Assembly: GCF_014651055.1 (NCBI RefSeq)
Contig: NZ_BMWD01000007.1
Coordinates: 137,475 to 201,474, forward strand
DNA length: 64,000 nt
Direction of reading: 5' to 3'
Source: Streptomyces fructofermentans
GTDB taxonomy: Bacteria; Actinomycetota; Actinomycetes; Streptomycetales; Streptomycetaceae
Every line of letters starts with the position of its first letter. Position 1 is the stretch's first letter. Below are positions 50,685-60,322 of this stretch, piece after piece. The notes beneath the pieces are model-generated. The model did no database searches, was not told the DNA's origin, and saw only the letters and a list, made by a program, of their open reading frames with translations. Position numbers and translations under genes: made by a program.

Positions 50685-51240
50685 CGCCGTGCCGCCCGCA
50701 TCCGCGGGACCGTCCCGGCCGCGACGGGTGAGCGGGGCGGCTCCGCGCACGGTTCATCGCTCGTGGGCGACTGCGCCGTGCACGTCCGCCGGCTCCGGAG
50801 CCGTGCCGGGGCGCCAGGGCGGGCAGGAGACGGCGCCGGGACCGAGCAGCTTCGGGCCGTCGCAGTACGCGGGGATCCGCCGCGGGCCGCGCAGCACGTG
50901 GATGCCCATCAGCCTGATGCGTCAACGACCGTTCGAAGTCCGGTTGTTGCGGCACGAGTGGGTACGCCGCCATAGTGAGTGATCGAGCGACCTGCCGAGC
51001 CGGCGGGCATCGTCGGCGCGTCGAGTGCGACTGGAATCCCGCGCAACGCAACTGACGCCCCGGCAGGCGGAGTCGCCCCGCAGCGGCACCGCGACGCGAG
51101 ACCTGGATGGCCACCGTGACCGACGGAGAACCGAGGAGCCCGGGCAAGGGGCGGCGCACCGGTGCCGACGCCGCAGCGGCTGCCGACCGGACGCGGAAGC
51201 GGGTGCGGTGCGCCTCGAAGCGCCGAGGGCGGGGCACGCC
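50685..51240. other. Intergenic region without recognisable gene
   Basis: A 556-bp gap. Frames on both strands are Arg/Gly/Pro-rich and lack ribosome binding sites. A short AT-richer stretch near 50960-50990 (GCACGAGTGGGTACGCCGCCATAGTGAGTGATCG) may hold the promoter of the next gene, but no confident hexamers are seen. Confidence 0.4.
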
Positions 51241-52059
51241 ATGAGCGGCCCCTGGGGCCCCGGCCGTCCGCCGCACGCCACGCCGCACGGGAGCCGGGCG
51301 CCGCGCCGTGAGGAGAGCCCCGCGCCGCGTCCGGACGAGGACCACGGGCCGCACCCCGACGAGAGCCGCCCGCCTTCCCCGTACGGGAGCCGGGGCGCGC
51401 ACCACGGCGAGGACCAGGGGTCGCAGCCGTGTCAGGACCACGGTCCCCATCCGCATGAGGACCACGGACCGTACCCGTACGAGAACGGCGGGCCGCGTCC
51501 GGGCGGGGACCACTCGCCGCATCCGTACGAGGAGGCGCCGGAAGCCGCTCCGCGTGTGCTGCCCGCGCTCGCCTCCGCCCTCGCCCGGGAACTCGTCCGC
51601 CGGGTCGACGAGGAGCGGCAGGCCGTGTGCGAGGCACGCCGCGACCCCACCCGGAGCGCCGGTCTGCGCGTCGACGAGTGCCGCAGGAACAACACCGAGG
51701 CCCTCAGGGCGATCGTCCGGCGCCATGCCTGGCCCACCGCCGACCTTGTCGGCGCGCCCGCCTCCACTGCGGCCCTGATGATCCTGCTGCACGCCCGGGA
51801 CCTGGACTTCCAGCTCGCCTGCCGCGACCTGATCGCTCGCGCAGTGGCGGACGGGCGGTGCCCCGCGCCGCACCACGCGTACATCGCCGACCACTGTGCC
51901 GTCGAGCAGGGGCAGCCGCAGTTCTACGGGACCAGGATCGACCCGGCGTCCTTCCGGCCGTACCCGGTGAGGCTGCCGCGGACCCTGGACGAACGCCGCC
52001 GCGACATGGGGCTGGCACCGCTCGACGAGCAGATGCGCACCCTGCGCCACGTCGGATGA
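51241..52059 (+). CDS. DUF6624-like protein with His/Pro/Asp-rich N-terminal repeats
   Basis: A 272-residue protein. From the ATG at 51241, residues about 30-105 are repeats of H/P/D/E/G-rich phrases (DEDHGPHPDES, CQDHGPHPHEDHGPYPYEN), likely disordered and possibly metal-binding. Residues about 120-272 form a globular part with CRRNNTEALRAIVRRHAWPTADLVGAPASTAALMILLHA and CPAPHHAYIADHCAVEQGQPQFYGTRI, a pattern of the DUF6624 family. No enzyme function is established. The region upstream of the ATG is low-complexity, so the start is uncertain. Confidence 0.6.
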   Translation: MSGPWGPGRPPHATPHGSRAPRREESPAPRPDEDHGPHPDESRPPSPYGSRGAHHGEDQGSQPCQDHGPHPHEDHGPYPYENGGPRPGGDHSPHPYEEAPEAAPRVLPALASALARELVRRVDEERQAVCEARRDPTRSAGLRVDECRRNNTEALRAIVRRHAWPTADLVGAPASTAALMILLHARDLDFQLACRDLIARAVADGRCPAPHHAYIADHCAVEQGQPQFYGTRIDPASFRPYPVRLPRTLDERRRDMGLAPLDEQMRTLRHVG

Positions 52060-52116
52060 GCACGTGCCCGCCCGGCCGGACGAGGGGCCGAGCGGGCGAC
52101 CTGCCGGGTCACGGGG

Positions 52117-52467
52117 CTACGGCACGAGGAGCAGTTGCCGCTCCTGCTCCTGGTCGCCCGACGCCATCCCCTGCTCGCGGACCGTGTAGACCGAGGTCAG
52201 CGTGGCGTCGGCCCGCCGTACGGCTTCCGGGCTGCCCTGGAGGGTGACGGTGACCGGGGCGGACAGCGGCTCCGGGTTCGCCGGTGCGGTCCCGCCGGTC
52301 GGCAGGTCGTTGTCGAAGGCCGCGGTGTGGACCGTGGCGCTTCCGTCACCGGGCATGTCGGTCGCCGTCCCGAAGACCGGTTCGAGCGTGTGGACGACCG
52401 CCCGGGCGTCGGCGGCCGTGCCGCCGCTCAGTGTGAGTGTCAGAGCGAGATGCGTGCCGGACGTCAT
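52117..52467 (-). CDS. Hypothetical small protein
   Basis: A 116-residue protein from ATG 52467 (AAAGGTGA about 8 nt upstream). The first half has SGTHLALTLTLSGGTAADARAVVHTLEPVFGTATDMPG, a ferredoxin-like alternation of strands and helix, and the tail ends QEQERQLLLVP. No signal peptide or known motif. Coding bias is good. Function unknown. Confidence 0.5.
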   Translation of the reverse strand: MTSGTHLALTLTLSGGTAADARAVVHTLEPVFGTATDMPGDGSATVHTAAFDNDLPTGGTAPANPEPLSAPVTVTLQGSPEAVRRADATLTSVYTVREQGMASGDQEQERQLLLVP

Positions 52468-52743
52468 GGCCAGTCACCTTTCCCAGTGCGGGAGCGCGCC
52501 GCGCCCGTCGTATCCGGATGACCGGCCGCGCGTGGCGCGAACGGCGGCTCGGCCCTGCAGGGGCCTGTATCCATCACACCGCCGTCGGGCGGACCTCGCA
52601 GCCCCAGCACGCCACGGCCGCTCCCGGTCCGCCGGCCCCGGGGTCGTCCGACGCCCGCGCGGTCCCCGCCCGGCGTTCCGGGACCCCGGGCGTCGATGCC
52701 TGGAGCGCATGCCGGTCCGCGGCGGCCCGGCCGGGGCGGCCGG

Positions 52744-55700
52744 TCAGCCGGAGGCGGGCCGCTGCTCCGGGGCGATCAGCCCCTCGCGGTACGCGATCGC
52801 CACGGCCTCCGTGCGACCGGCGGCGCCCAGCTTGGCGAGGATGTTGGACACGTGCACGCTCGCCGTCTTGCCGCTGATGAACAGCTCCTCGCCGATCTGG
52901 CGGTTCGTGCGCCCTCGGGCGAGGAGGAGCAGCACGTCGTTCTCGCGGGCCGTCAGCGCGGGGACCGCGTCCGCGGCGGGCGGCGCCTCCCCGAGCCGGC
53001 CCCGGCGGATCAGCCCGTCCACATCGTCGCGCAGGGGCACGGCACCCAGGCGGTCCGCCGTGTCGCGCACGGCACGCGCCTGCTCGGCGGCCTCCGACCG
53101 CCGCCCCGCCGCCAGCAGGGCCTGCGCCAGCCGGAGGCGGCAGCGCGCCTGCTCGTACACGTTGCCGTAGCCGAACGCGGTGACGGCCTTCTCCCAGGCC
53201 CCGGTGCCCGGCGCCGCCGTGACCCGCGTCCACTCGGCCTCGACGCGGGCCAGCCACGCCAGCCCCTCGGGCCCCTGGCGGGAACCGTCCTCCCCCCTGG
53301 CGGCGACCGACCGGGCCAGTTCCACCAGCTCGGCGCCGGTGTCCGTCCAGCGCCGGACCCCGCCCTCGTCGCCCGTGGCACGGGCCTCCGCCGCCGTGTC
53401 GGCGACGGCGGCCAGCGCGAGCGCGGCCAGGCGTACGGCCACGTCCGGAGCAGTCTCGCCCTCGTCGACGAGCGCCTGCGCGGTCGCACGGACCTGCGCG
53501 ACGGCCGTCACGGCGTCGCCCCGCAGCACCGCCGCGTCGGTGAGCAGGACACCGGCCACCAGCGTCGCCATCCAGTCGAAGGGTCCCTCCAGCAGTGTCC
53601 TGGCCCGCTCCTCGGCGCCCAGGTCACCCCGTGCCAGAGCCACGGACAGCGCCGGTGCGAGCGCGTACCCGCCGGCCGCGGGCAGCCGCCGTGCGTCGGC
53701 CTCGGCCGCCTCGACGCACTCGTCCCACCGGCCCAGGGTGAACAGCACCAGGGACCGCAGATAGCGCATCTCCAACGGGTACGGCGAGGAGAGGAGCCCC
53801 GCGTGGCCGGCGCGCTCCAGCCCCTCCGAGATCGAGGTGAGGCACTCGTCCAGGTCGCCCGACTCGTACGCGCCGATCGCCACGTTGAACAGCGCGCGCA
53901 TCTCGATGGCCGAGTTCCCGGCGCGGCGGGCCAGGTCACGGGCCTCGCGCAGCCGCGCCCGCCCCTGGGCCGTGCGCCTGCCGTCCCCCTCCAGGCCGAC
54001 GAGGGAGACCAGCAGGTCGGCCCTGGCGTCGGACAGGTCCAGCACCTCGGCGACCCCGAGCGCCTCGCGGGCCACACGCCGGGCGGTCGCGGTGTCGCCC
54101 ACGTAGTTGGCGGCCATGACATGGGTCGCGGCGGCCCACACCCACGTACGCGACGGCGGTTCGGCCGGGATCATCGCGAGCGCCTCGCTGCTGTACTCGA
54201 AGGCGGCCGCGAGACTGTCGACGCGCATCAGATTGCCCGCGAGCGTGTACCGCACGCGCGCGGCGAGTTCGGTGTCGTCCTCCGTGCCGACCCGGGCCAG
54301 CGCGGACCGGGTGAGAGAGACGGCCCGGTGTGCCTCGCCGGCGCGCGCGGCAGCGGCCGAGGCGCGCAGGGTCAGGGTGACCGTGTCGGCGCCGTCCGGC
54401 CGCGCGTCCGCGGGCACCGCCGACCACAGGTCGAGGACCGCCTCGAGGTGGCGCAGCTCCTCGGCGGGCGCGCGCAGCCGCCCGGCGTGGTCCGCCGCCT
54501 CCAGCGAGGCCGCGAGGGCATCCGGCAGGTCGTGGCTCTCGCGCGAGTGGTGGGCGCGCTCCGCCGCGCTCTCGCCGGGACGGCCGCGGCGGCCCAGCAC
54601 CGAGGCGAACACCCGGTGCAGGCGCACCCGTTCGCCGGGCAGGAGGTCGGCGTAGACGGCCTCCCGGATCAGCGCGTGCCGGAACGAGTAGGTGTTGTCC
54701 CCGTCCGGAACCAGGAGTTGCCGCCCGACCGCCTCGCGCAGCGCCGACTCCAGTTCCCCGTCCGGAAGTTCGACGGCTTCGCTCAGCACCTCGTGCCCCA
54801 CGCGGCGGCCGGCGACAGCCGCGGTGCGCAGCACCTGCTGCGCGGTGTCGGTCAGTTGCTCGAAGCGGATGAGCAGTACGTCGGCCAGACCGCTGGGCAC
54901 GGCGGACTCCGTGCCGCCGGCCGACCCGGACGTGGCGGCGAGCAGTTCCTCGGCGTAGAACGCGTTGCCCTCGGCGCGTTCGACGATGCGGCGGACGGTG
55001 ACCTCGGGCAGCGGGTCGGCCCGCTGGGCCCGGACGAGGCTGGCCACTTCGCCGTCCGGCATGGGCCGCAGTTCGAGCCGCTCGACGGCGGGCAGCCGCA
55101 CCAGTTCGGCGAGCAGGGGGCGCAGTGGATGCCGGCGGTGCAGGTCGTCGGCGCGGTAGGAGGCGAACACCGCCAGGCGGCCGGCCGGGCCCTCGGCGGA
55201 CGAGGCGTCGGCGCCGGAGCGGAGCGGGGACCGGGCGAGGCGCGGGATGCCCCGGCTGAGCAGGAAGCGCAGCAGGTCGCGGGAGGACTGGTCCGCCCAG
55301 TGCAGGTCCTCCAGGACCAGCAGCAGCGGCGCTGTCGCGGCGAGATCGGCGAGCAGCGAGGCCATGCCCTCGAAGAGCTGGAGCCGTCCGTCCGCGTCCT
55401 TCCCGCCCTCGCCGCCCGCGCCGAGCAGGCGGTCCACCACGGGGTGCGCGGCCAGCGTGCCGGAGAACCGCTCGTCGCCCGCGAGCGCGCCCAGGACCTC
55501 GGTGAACGGCAGATACGGCAGCCCGACGTCACCGAGGTCGACGCAGTGACCCGTGACGACCGTCGCCCCCGCGTCCCTGGCGTGCGCCGCGGCCTCCGCG
55601 AGCACCCGGGTCTTGCCGACCCCCGCGTCGCCCGCGACCAGCACGGCGCGTGCCTCACCGGCACGTGACCGGTCCAGGACGCGGGTCAGCCGGGCGAGTT

Positions 55701-55746
55701 CGTCCGTACGCCCGATGAACGGCGTGGTGAATGCGGTGGTCGGCAC
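52744..55746 (-). CDS. LAL-type (large ATP-binding LuxR) transcriptional regulator
   Basis: A 1000-residue regulator. N-terminal AAA/STAND ATPase with Walker A GDAGVGKTR (39-47) and Walker B LLLVLEDLHWAD (141-152). A long helical-repeat region (about 350-920, TPR-like) should bind a ligand or partner. The C-terminal LuxR helix-turn-helix (about 930-990) reads LTARENDVLLLLARGRTNRQIGEELFISGKTASVHVSNILAKL. LAL proteins often activate secondary-metabolite genes. The locus has no such cluster nearby except the metallophore locus 30 kb away. GTG start 55746. Confidence 0.88.
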   Translation of the reverse strand: MPTTAFTTPFIGRTDELARLTRVLDRSRAGEARAVLVAGDAGVGKTRVLAEAAAHARDAGATVVTGHCVDLGDVGLPYLPFTEVLGALAGDERFSGTLAAHPVVDRLLGAGGEGGKDADGRLQLFEGMASLLADLAATAPLLLVLEDLHWADQSSRDLLRFLLSRGIPRLARSPLRSGADASSAEGPAGRLAVFASYRADDLHRRHPLRPLLAELVRLPAVERLELRPMPDGEVASLVRAQRADPLPEVTVRRIVERAEGNAFYAEELLAATSGSAGGTESAVPSGLADVLLIRFEQLTDTAQQVLRTAAVAGRRVGHEVLSEAVELPDGELESALREAVGRQLLVPDGDNTYSFRHALIREAVYADLLPGERVRLHRVFASVLGRRGRPGESAAERAHHSRESHDLPDALAASLEAADHAGRLRAPAEELRHLEAVLDLWSAVPADARPDGADTVTLTLRASAAAARAGEAHRAVSLTRSALARVGTEDDTELAARVRYTLAGNLMRVDSLAAAFEYSSEALAMIPAEPPSRTWVWAAATHVMAANYVGDTATARRVAREALGVAEVLDLSDARADLLVSLVGLEGDGRRTAQGRARLREARDLARRAGNSAIEMRALFNVAIGAYESGDLDECLTSISEGLERAGHAGLLSSPYPLEMRYLRSLVLFTLGRWDECVEAAEADARRLPAAGGYALAPALSVALARGDLGAEERARTLLEGPFDWMATLVAGVLLTDAAVLRGDAVTAVAQVRATAQALVDEGETAPDVAVRLAALALAAVADTAAEARATGDEGGVRRWTDTGAELVELARSVAARGEDGSRQGPEGLAWLARVEAEWTRVTAAPGTGAWEKAVTAFGYGNVYEQARCRLRLAQALLAAGRRSEAAEQARAVRDTADRLGAVPLRDDVDGLIRRGRLGEAPPAADAVPALTARENDVLLLLARGRTNRQIGEELFISGKTASVHVSNILAKLGAAGRTEAVAIAYREGLIAPEQRPASG

Positions 55747-55801
55747 GGCCCCATCCTGGCACGTGCCGCGGACACGGCCCCCGCGCGCTGCGGGAGCCGG
55801 G

Positions 55802-56152
55802 TCAGCGCAGCGTCTGCGCCCAGTTCTCCGGCACCCGTCCCGCGGGTCCCGGCGTTGGCTGGTCGGCCGGGTGGCTCAGCGGGGGAGCGAGGCCGGGGCC
55901 GGACTCGTACATCTCGGAGTTCGCGAAGTTGTAGAACCAGGACTCTCCCGGTTCGAAGCTTCGGATGATGGGATGCCCCGTGTCGTGGTGGTGGGCGGTG
56001 GCGTGCTTGGCCGGCGAGTCGTCGCAGCAGCCGACGTGACCGCACTGGGCGCAGCGCCGCAGATGGAACCACCAGCCGCCGGAGGCCTCGCACTCGACGC
56101 AGCCGCTGCCGCTCGGCGGGACGGTGGGATCGATGCCGTCCGGGATGGTCAT
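55802..56152 (-). CDS. UBP-type zinc-finger protein
   Basis: A 116-residue protein whose N-terminal two-thirds is a UBP-type (ZnF-UBP/PAZ) zinc finger: GCVECEASGGWWFHLRRCAQCGHVGCCDDSPAKHATAHHHDTGHPII gives the Cys/His ligand ladder, and SWFYNFANSEMYES resembles the ubiquitin-tail-binding region. In eukaryotes this domain binds the free C-terminus of ubiquitin; in bacteria the partner is unclear. ATG 56152 overlaps the stop of the histidine kinase (ATGA), so the three genes from 59276 to 55802 form one operon. Confidence 0.85.
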   Translation of the reverse strand: MTIPDGIDPTVPPSGSGCVECEASGGWWFHLRRCAQCGHVGCCDDSPAKHATAHHHDTGHPIIRSFEPGESWFYNFANSEMYESGPGLAPPLSHPADQPTPGPAGRVPENWAQTLR

Positions 56153-57603
56153 GACGCCTCCTGAGGGGTGTCGGTCTCCGTGGCGGTGAGCGGGAGGAAG
56201 ACCCTGAACCGGGTGTCTCCGGGCACGGACTGCACCTCGATGTGGCCGTGGTGCTTGTTCACCACGATGCGCCAGGAGATGTCGAGGCCGAGACCGGTGC
56301 CCTCGCCCACGGGTTTGGTGGTGAAGAACGGGTCGAAGATCCGGTCGAGGATCTCCTCGGGCACGCCGGGCCCCGTGTCGCGGAACTCCACGAGCAGTTG
56401 CTCCCGTTCGAGCGCGGTGCGCACGGTGAGCACGCCCTCCCCGCCCATCGCGGAGACGGCGTTGTCGATGACGTTCGTCCAGACCTGGTTCAACTCGCCC
56501 GGATAGCCGGGAATCCGGGGCGCGGACCGCTCGTACTCCTTGACGACCCTGACACCGTCGCCGATCTTCCCGGAGAGCATCAGCAGTGTGCTGTCCAGCA
56601 GTTCGTGCACATCGGTGACCTGGTAGGGCGCCCGGTCGAGCTGCGAGTACTGCTTGGCGGCGTCGACCAGGTGCGAGATACGGGTCGTGGAGTCCTCGAT
56701 CTCGTTCATCAGGAGCTCTGTCTCGACCGTGTAGTTGAGCCACCGCACGGCTCCTTCGAGCGTCTGCTCCTCGACGGCCGCGGCCACCTGGTCCAGCCAC
56801 GCTGTGTCCAACCCGGCTTGCACGAAGGTCGGCGCGAGCTGCCAGCCGCCCGCGATGCCGTGGTCGTCGAACCAGTCGCCGAGCGCGTCCTCCCGGTCCG
56901 AGGCCTCCAGCGGGCTCAGGGGTGTCGCCTTGGCGACCTGCTCGGCCGTGCGCTCCTGGATCTCGACGAGCGTCTGCAGGGCGTCACGGGCGTACGGGCC
57001 CGTCGCGATCAGACCGAGCTTGTGCCGCATCCCCGCCACTCGGTCCCGCAGCGAGGACGTCGCCCGCACCGCCGCGGCCGCGGGGTTGTTGAGCTCGTGG
57101 GTCAGCCCGGCGGACAGCGAGCCGAGGGCGAGCAGCCGCTCGCGCTGTCCGACCGTCCGCTGTGTGTTCTGCGTACCGAAGAAGAGTCCTTCCAGCAGGT
57201 GCACCGCCATCGGGAACCACTCGCGCAGGACCGCCGCGAAGGCCTCGGCGGGCAGGATGAAGAACCGCGAGGGCTCGGTCACCCGCAAGGAGCCCTTGTA
57301 CCGGGCGTCCTGCAGTTCCGCATCGGTCAGATACGCCTGCATGGCGCCCGCGTACACCCCGCGCTGCGAGCTGCGGTTGGTCTCCACGTCGTCGTCGCCG
57401 ACCCGGCGCGACAGTACGAGCGCGCCCTCCAGAAGCACGAAGAAGCAGGTGGCGGGCTCGCCCTCCTGGTACACGAAGCCGGGTTCGAAGCGCTCCACCC
57501 TGCCCTCGCGGCACAGCCGCGCGAGTTGGTCGCCGTCCAGCTTCTCGAAGAGGAACAGCGTGCTGAGTTCCGCCGCGTCGCACGGCATCGACTGCCCGCT
57601 CAC
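56149..57603 (-). CDS. cNMP-binding-domain histidine kinase
   Basis: A 484-residue kinase. Residues about 15-140 are a cyclic-nucleotide-binding (CAP-like) domain: LFEKLDGDQLARLCREGRVERFEPGFVYQEGEPATCFFVLLEGALVLSRR. The dimerisation/phosphoacceptor helix contains LSAGLTHELNNPAAAAV (His in THELNNP). The ATPase domain has NQVWTNVIDNAVSAMGG, DTGPGVPEEILDRIFDPFFTTK and GTGLGLDISWRIV. No transmembrane segment. GTG 57603 overlaps the RR-thioredoxin-reductase gene (GTGA). It probably phosphorylates the receiver of that protein. Confidence 0.88.
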   Translation of the reverse strand: MSGQSMPCDAAELSTLFLFEKLDGDQLARLCREGRVERFEPGFVYQEGEPATCFFVLLEGALVLSRRVGDDDVETNRSSQRGVYAGAMQAYLTDAELQDARYKGSLRVTEPSRFFILPAEAFAAVLREWFPMAVHLLEGLFFGTQNTQRTVGQRERLLALGSLSAGLTHELNNPAAAAVRATSSLRDRVAGMRHKLGLIATGPYARDALQTLVEIQERTAEQVAKATPLSPLEASDREDALGDWFDDHGIAGGWQLAPTFVQAGLDTAWLDQVAAAVEEQTLEGAVRWLNYTVETELLMNEIEDSTTRISHLVDAAKQYSQLDRAPYQVTDVHELLDSTLLMLSGKIGDGVRVVKEYERSAPRIPGYPGELNQVWTNVIDNAVSAMGGEGVLTVRTALEREQLLVEFRDTGPGVPEEILDRIFDPFFTTKPVGEGTGLGLDISWRIVVNKHHGHIEVQSVPGDTRFRVFLPLTATETDTPQEAS

Positions 57604-59276
57604 GACTGCTCCAGGTAGCGGTGGACGAGCATCACGGCCATGGCTCCCTCGCCGACGGCGGAGGCGACCCGTTTCGCGGACTCGGCCCGGGCGTCCCCCG
57701 CCACGAACACCCCGGGCACGTTGGTCTCCAGGTGGTACGGCGGCCGGTCCAGCTCCCAGTCCGCCGGCGGCTGCCCGTCGGGCGTCATGTCCGGGCCGGC
57801 CACGATGAACCCGCGCGGGTCCCGCAGGACCGTGCCCTCCAGCCAGTCGGTCAGCGGAGCGGCCCCGATGAACACGAACATCCACTGCGCGTCGACCAGT
57901 TCGGTGTGCCCGCTCTCCACGTCCCGCAGAGTCAGCTGCTCCAGGTGGTCCGAACCGTGCGCGGCCTCCACGACCGTGCCGGTGCGCACCGTGATGTTCG
58001 GTGCCTCCTCGATCTGCTGGATCAGGTAGTGCGACATGGAGGCGGCCAGCGACGGGCCGCGGACGAGGATGGTCACCGACTTGGCGCCCCGGGCCAGGTA
58101 CATGGCCGCCTGTCCCGCCGAGTTGGCGCCACCGACGATGTACACGTCCTGGCCCTGGCAGGACGACGCCTCGGTCAGCGACGAACCGTAGAAGACACCG
58201 CAGCCCGTCAGGCCCTCCAGCCCCGGCGCCCGCAACTCCCGGTACGACACGCCCGTCGCCAGGATCACGGCGTGCGACGAGATCGCCGAACCGTCGGAGA
58301 AGCGGATGGTGCGGGACGCCCCGGCGACCTCCAGGCCCGTCACCTCGCGCGTCGTGAGGATCTCGGCCCCGAACTTCGCCGCCTGCCGGCGCGCCCGCTC
58401 GGTGAGCTGTCCGCCGGACACGCCGTCCGGGAAGCCGAGGTAGTTCTCGATCCGGGAGCTCTGCCCCGCCTGACCTCCCGTCGCCGACCGCTCCACCAGC
58501 ACCGTCCGCAGGCCCTCGGACGCCCCGTACACGGCGGCGCCGAGCCCGGCGGGGCCGCCGCCGATGACGACGAGGTCGTAGAACTCGGCCGTCGGCGTCG
58601 TGGCCAGCCCCACATGGGCCGCCAGGTCGGGGTCGTCGGGCTCGACGAGCGGGGTGCCGTCGGGCGTGATCACGAGCGGCAGCCGCTGTCCGTCCTGCCC
58701 CGCCGCCGACAGCAGCCGCTGCCCCTCCGGCGTGTCCGACGAGTACCAGCGGTACGGCACCTGGTTGCGGGCCAGGAACTCCCGTACGTCCGAGGAGCGC
58801 GCCGACCACCGGTGGCCGACCACCTTGCAGGCCGGCACGGGCCGGTAGTCGCTGGTCCGCCAGGCCTCCAGCAGATCGTCCACGACCGGGTAGAGCTTCT
58901 CCTCCGGCGGGTCCCACGGCTTGAGCAGATAGTGGTCGAGGTCGATGACGTTGATCGCGTCGATCGCCGCGTTGGTGTCCGCGTACGCGGTCAGCAGCAC
59001 CCGCCTGGCCCCCGGATACACGTCCAGGGCCTGCTCCAGGAACTCGATCCCGTTCATCTGGGGCATGCGGTAGTCGGCGAGGATCACCGCGACCAGGTCG
59101 CCGCGCAGCTTCAGCTCCCGGAGTGCTTCGAGAGCGCTTTCGCCGGACTCGGCGCGCACGATGCGGTACGTCTCGCCGTAGCGGCGCCGCAGGTCCCGGG
59201 CGACAGCGCGCGACACCCCCGGATCGTCGTCCACGGTCAGGATGACGGTCCGTGCTGCGTCGGTGCCCTGTGCCAT
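57600..59276 (-). CDS. Response-regulator receiver - thioredoxin-reductase-like fusion
   Basis: A 558-residue protein. Residues about 10-130 are a CheY-like receiver (VDDDPG, phosphoacceptor Asp in VILADYRMPQMNG, Lys in LLKPWD). Residues about 150-220 are a thioredoxin-like linker (WYSSDTPEGQRLLSAAGQDGQRLPLVI). Residues about 235-558 form an FAD/NAD(P)H reductase: VIGGGPAGLGAAVYGASEG, TGGQAG, NYLGFPDGVSGGQL, and VYIVGGANSAGQAAMYLA. The CxxC redox pair of classic thioredoxin reductases is absent (TGCGVFYG in its place). It thus likely passes electrons to another acceptor or has a sensory role. ATG 59276 follows GGGAGA. Confidence 0.85.
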   Translation of the reverse strand: MAQGTDAARTVILTVDDDPGVSRAVARDLRRRYGETYRIVRAESGESALEALRELKLRGDLVAVILADYRMPQMNGIEFLEQALDVYPGARRVLLTAYADTNAAIDAINVIDLDHYLLKPWDPPEEKLYPVVDDLLEAWRTSDYRPVPACKVVGHRWSARSSDVREFLARNQVPYRWYSSDTPEGQRLLSAAGQDGQRLPLVITPDGTPLVEPDDPDLAAHVGLATTPTAEFYDLVVIGGGPAGLGAAVYGASEGLRTVLVERSATGGQAGQSSRIENYLGFPDGVSGGQLTERARRQAAKFGAEILTTREVTGLEVAGASRTIRFSDGSAISSHAVILATGVSYRELRAPGLEGLTGCGVFYGSSLTEASSCQGQDVYIVGGANSAGQAAMYLARGAKSVTILVRGPSLAASMSHYLIQQIEEAPNITVRTGTVVEAAHGSDHLEQLTLRDVESGHTELVDAQWMFVFIGAAPLTDWLEGTVLRDPRGFIVAGPDMTPDGQPPADWELDRPPYHLETNVPGVFVAGDARAESAKRVASAVGEGAMAVMLVHRYLEQS

Positions 59277-59453
59277 TCGTCTCCCACCCCGAGCGGTCGG
59301 CGGGCCGGCGCGGCGGCCGAACGTGCCGCTCCGGCGCATGCCCATCGTATGTTCGATCGCGCCGCTTCGCTCCGAAACCGGGAGGTACCGCCCTTCGGAG
59401 CCTGCCACGTGTCGACCGGAGGAGCCGGGGCACCTGGACGGGGGGAGGCACGA

Positions 59454-60278
59454 ATGATGAGTACGTTGACGCAAGGCAGCCGGGCCGGAAGAGGCCGGGC
59501 GCGCCCCGTGATCGAAGGCGCCGCCAGGGCGGGGCTCACGGCACGTGGTGTCATTTATGTGCTGGTCGGCCTGCTGGCCCTGCAGATCGCCTTCGGCGAC
59601 GGCGGGGAGCAGGCGGACCAGGGGGGAGCGCTCCAGGAGGTCGCCGAGCAGCCGTTCGGCGCCGTCCTGCTCTGGATCCTGGGCGCCGGACTGGTCGGCA
59701 TGGCGCTGTGGCGCCTGTCCGAGGTGGTCTTCGGCGCGGCGGGACCCGACGGCGGGACCTGGAAGAAGCGTGGCGCCTCGGCGGTACGGGCCGTCTTCTA
59801 CGGCTTCGTCGCGTACTCGGCCCTGTCCTTCGCGGCGGGCGCGGGCGGCAGCGGTTCCAGCGACGGCAGGTCGCGTGACGTCACCGCCAAGGCTCTGGAG
59901 ATGCCCGGCGGCCAGTGGATCGTGGGCATCGGCGGCGCCGCGGTGGCGGTCGCGGGCCTCGTGATCGGCGTGCAGGCCGCGCGGCGCAAGTTCCACAAGC
60001 ACCTCCGGCTGGCTGAGATGTCGCGGCGGATGCGGCGGACCGTCGACTTCACCGGAGTGGCGGGCGGAGTGGCCCGGGGCCTGGTGTTCGCCGCGGCGGG
60101 CGCGTTCGCGGTCCGCGCGGCGGTCGACTTCGAACCGGACAAGGCCAAGGGCATGGACGACACGCTGCGCTCGTTCACGGAGACGCCGGCCGGGCCGTGG
60201 CTGCTGGTCGCCGTCGCGGTCGGACTGGTCCTCTTCGGGGTGTTCTCGTTCGGCATGGCCAGGTGGCGCAAGGTCTGA
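59454..60278 (+). CDS. DUF1206 integral membrane protein
   Basis: A 274-residue membrane protein with three repeats of a two-helix unit (AARAGLTARGVIYVLVGLLALQIAFG; SAVRAVFYGFVAYSALSFA; GVARGLVFAAAGAFAVRAAV), the DUF1206 pattern. Each unit has a conserved RG before the helix. Function is unknown, though the family is widespread in actinobacteria. GGGGGAGG (59441-59448) precedes the ATG at 59454; ATG 59457 is also possible. Divergent from the RR-reductase operon. Confidence 0.8.
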   Translation: MMSTLTQGSRAGRGRARPVIEGAARAGLTARGVIYVLVGLLALQIAFGDGGEQADQGGALQEVAEQPFGAVLLWILGAGLVGMALWRLSEVVFGAAGPDGGTWKKRGASAVRAVFYGFVAYSALSFAAGAGGSGSSDGRSRDVTAKALEMPGGQWIVGIGGAAVAVAGLVIGVQAARRKFHKHLRLAEMSRRMRRTVDFTGVAGGVARGLVFAAAGAFAVRAAVDFEPDKAKGMDDTLRSFTETPAGPWLLVAVAVGLVLFGVFSFGMARWRKV

Positions 60279-60289
60279 CATGCACCGTC

Positions 60290-60322
60290 GGTGCCCCGGG
60301 TCCCCCGCGGACCCGGGGCACC
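60290..60322 (+). terminator. Strong hairpin terminator after DUF1206
   Basis: Perfect 14-bp arms GGTGCCCCGGGTCC (60290-60303) and GGACCCGGGGCACC (60309-60322) around CCCGC. It starts 12 nt after the stop codon and is followed by GTTGT. Confidence 0.8.

Noticed and set aside
52696..55668. 990-codon + strand frame antisense to the LAL regulator
   Set aside because: Typical GC-rich antisense shadow; the minus-strand frame has Walker motifs and LuxR helix-turn-helix.
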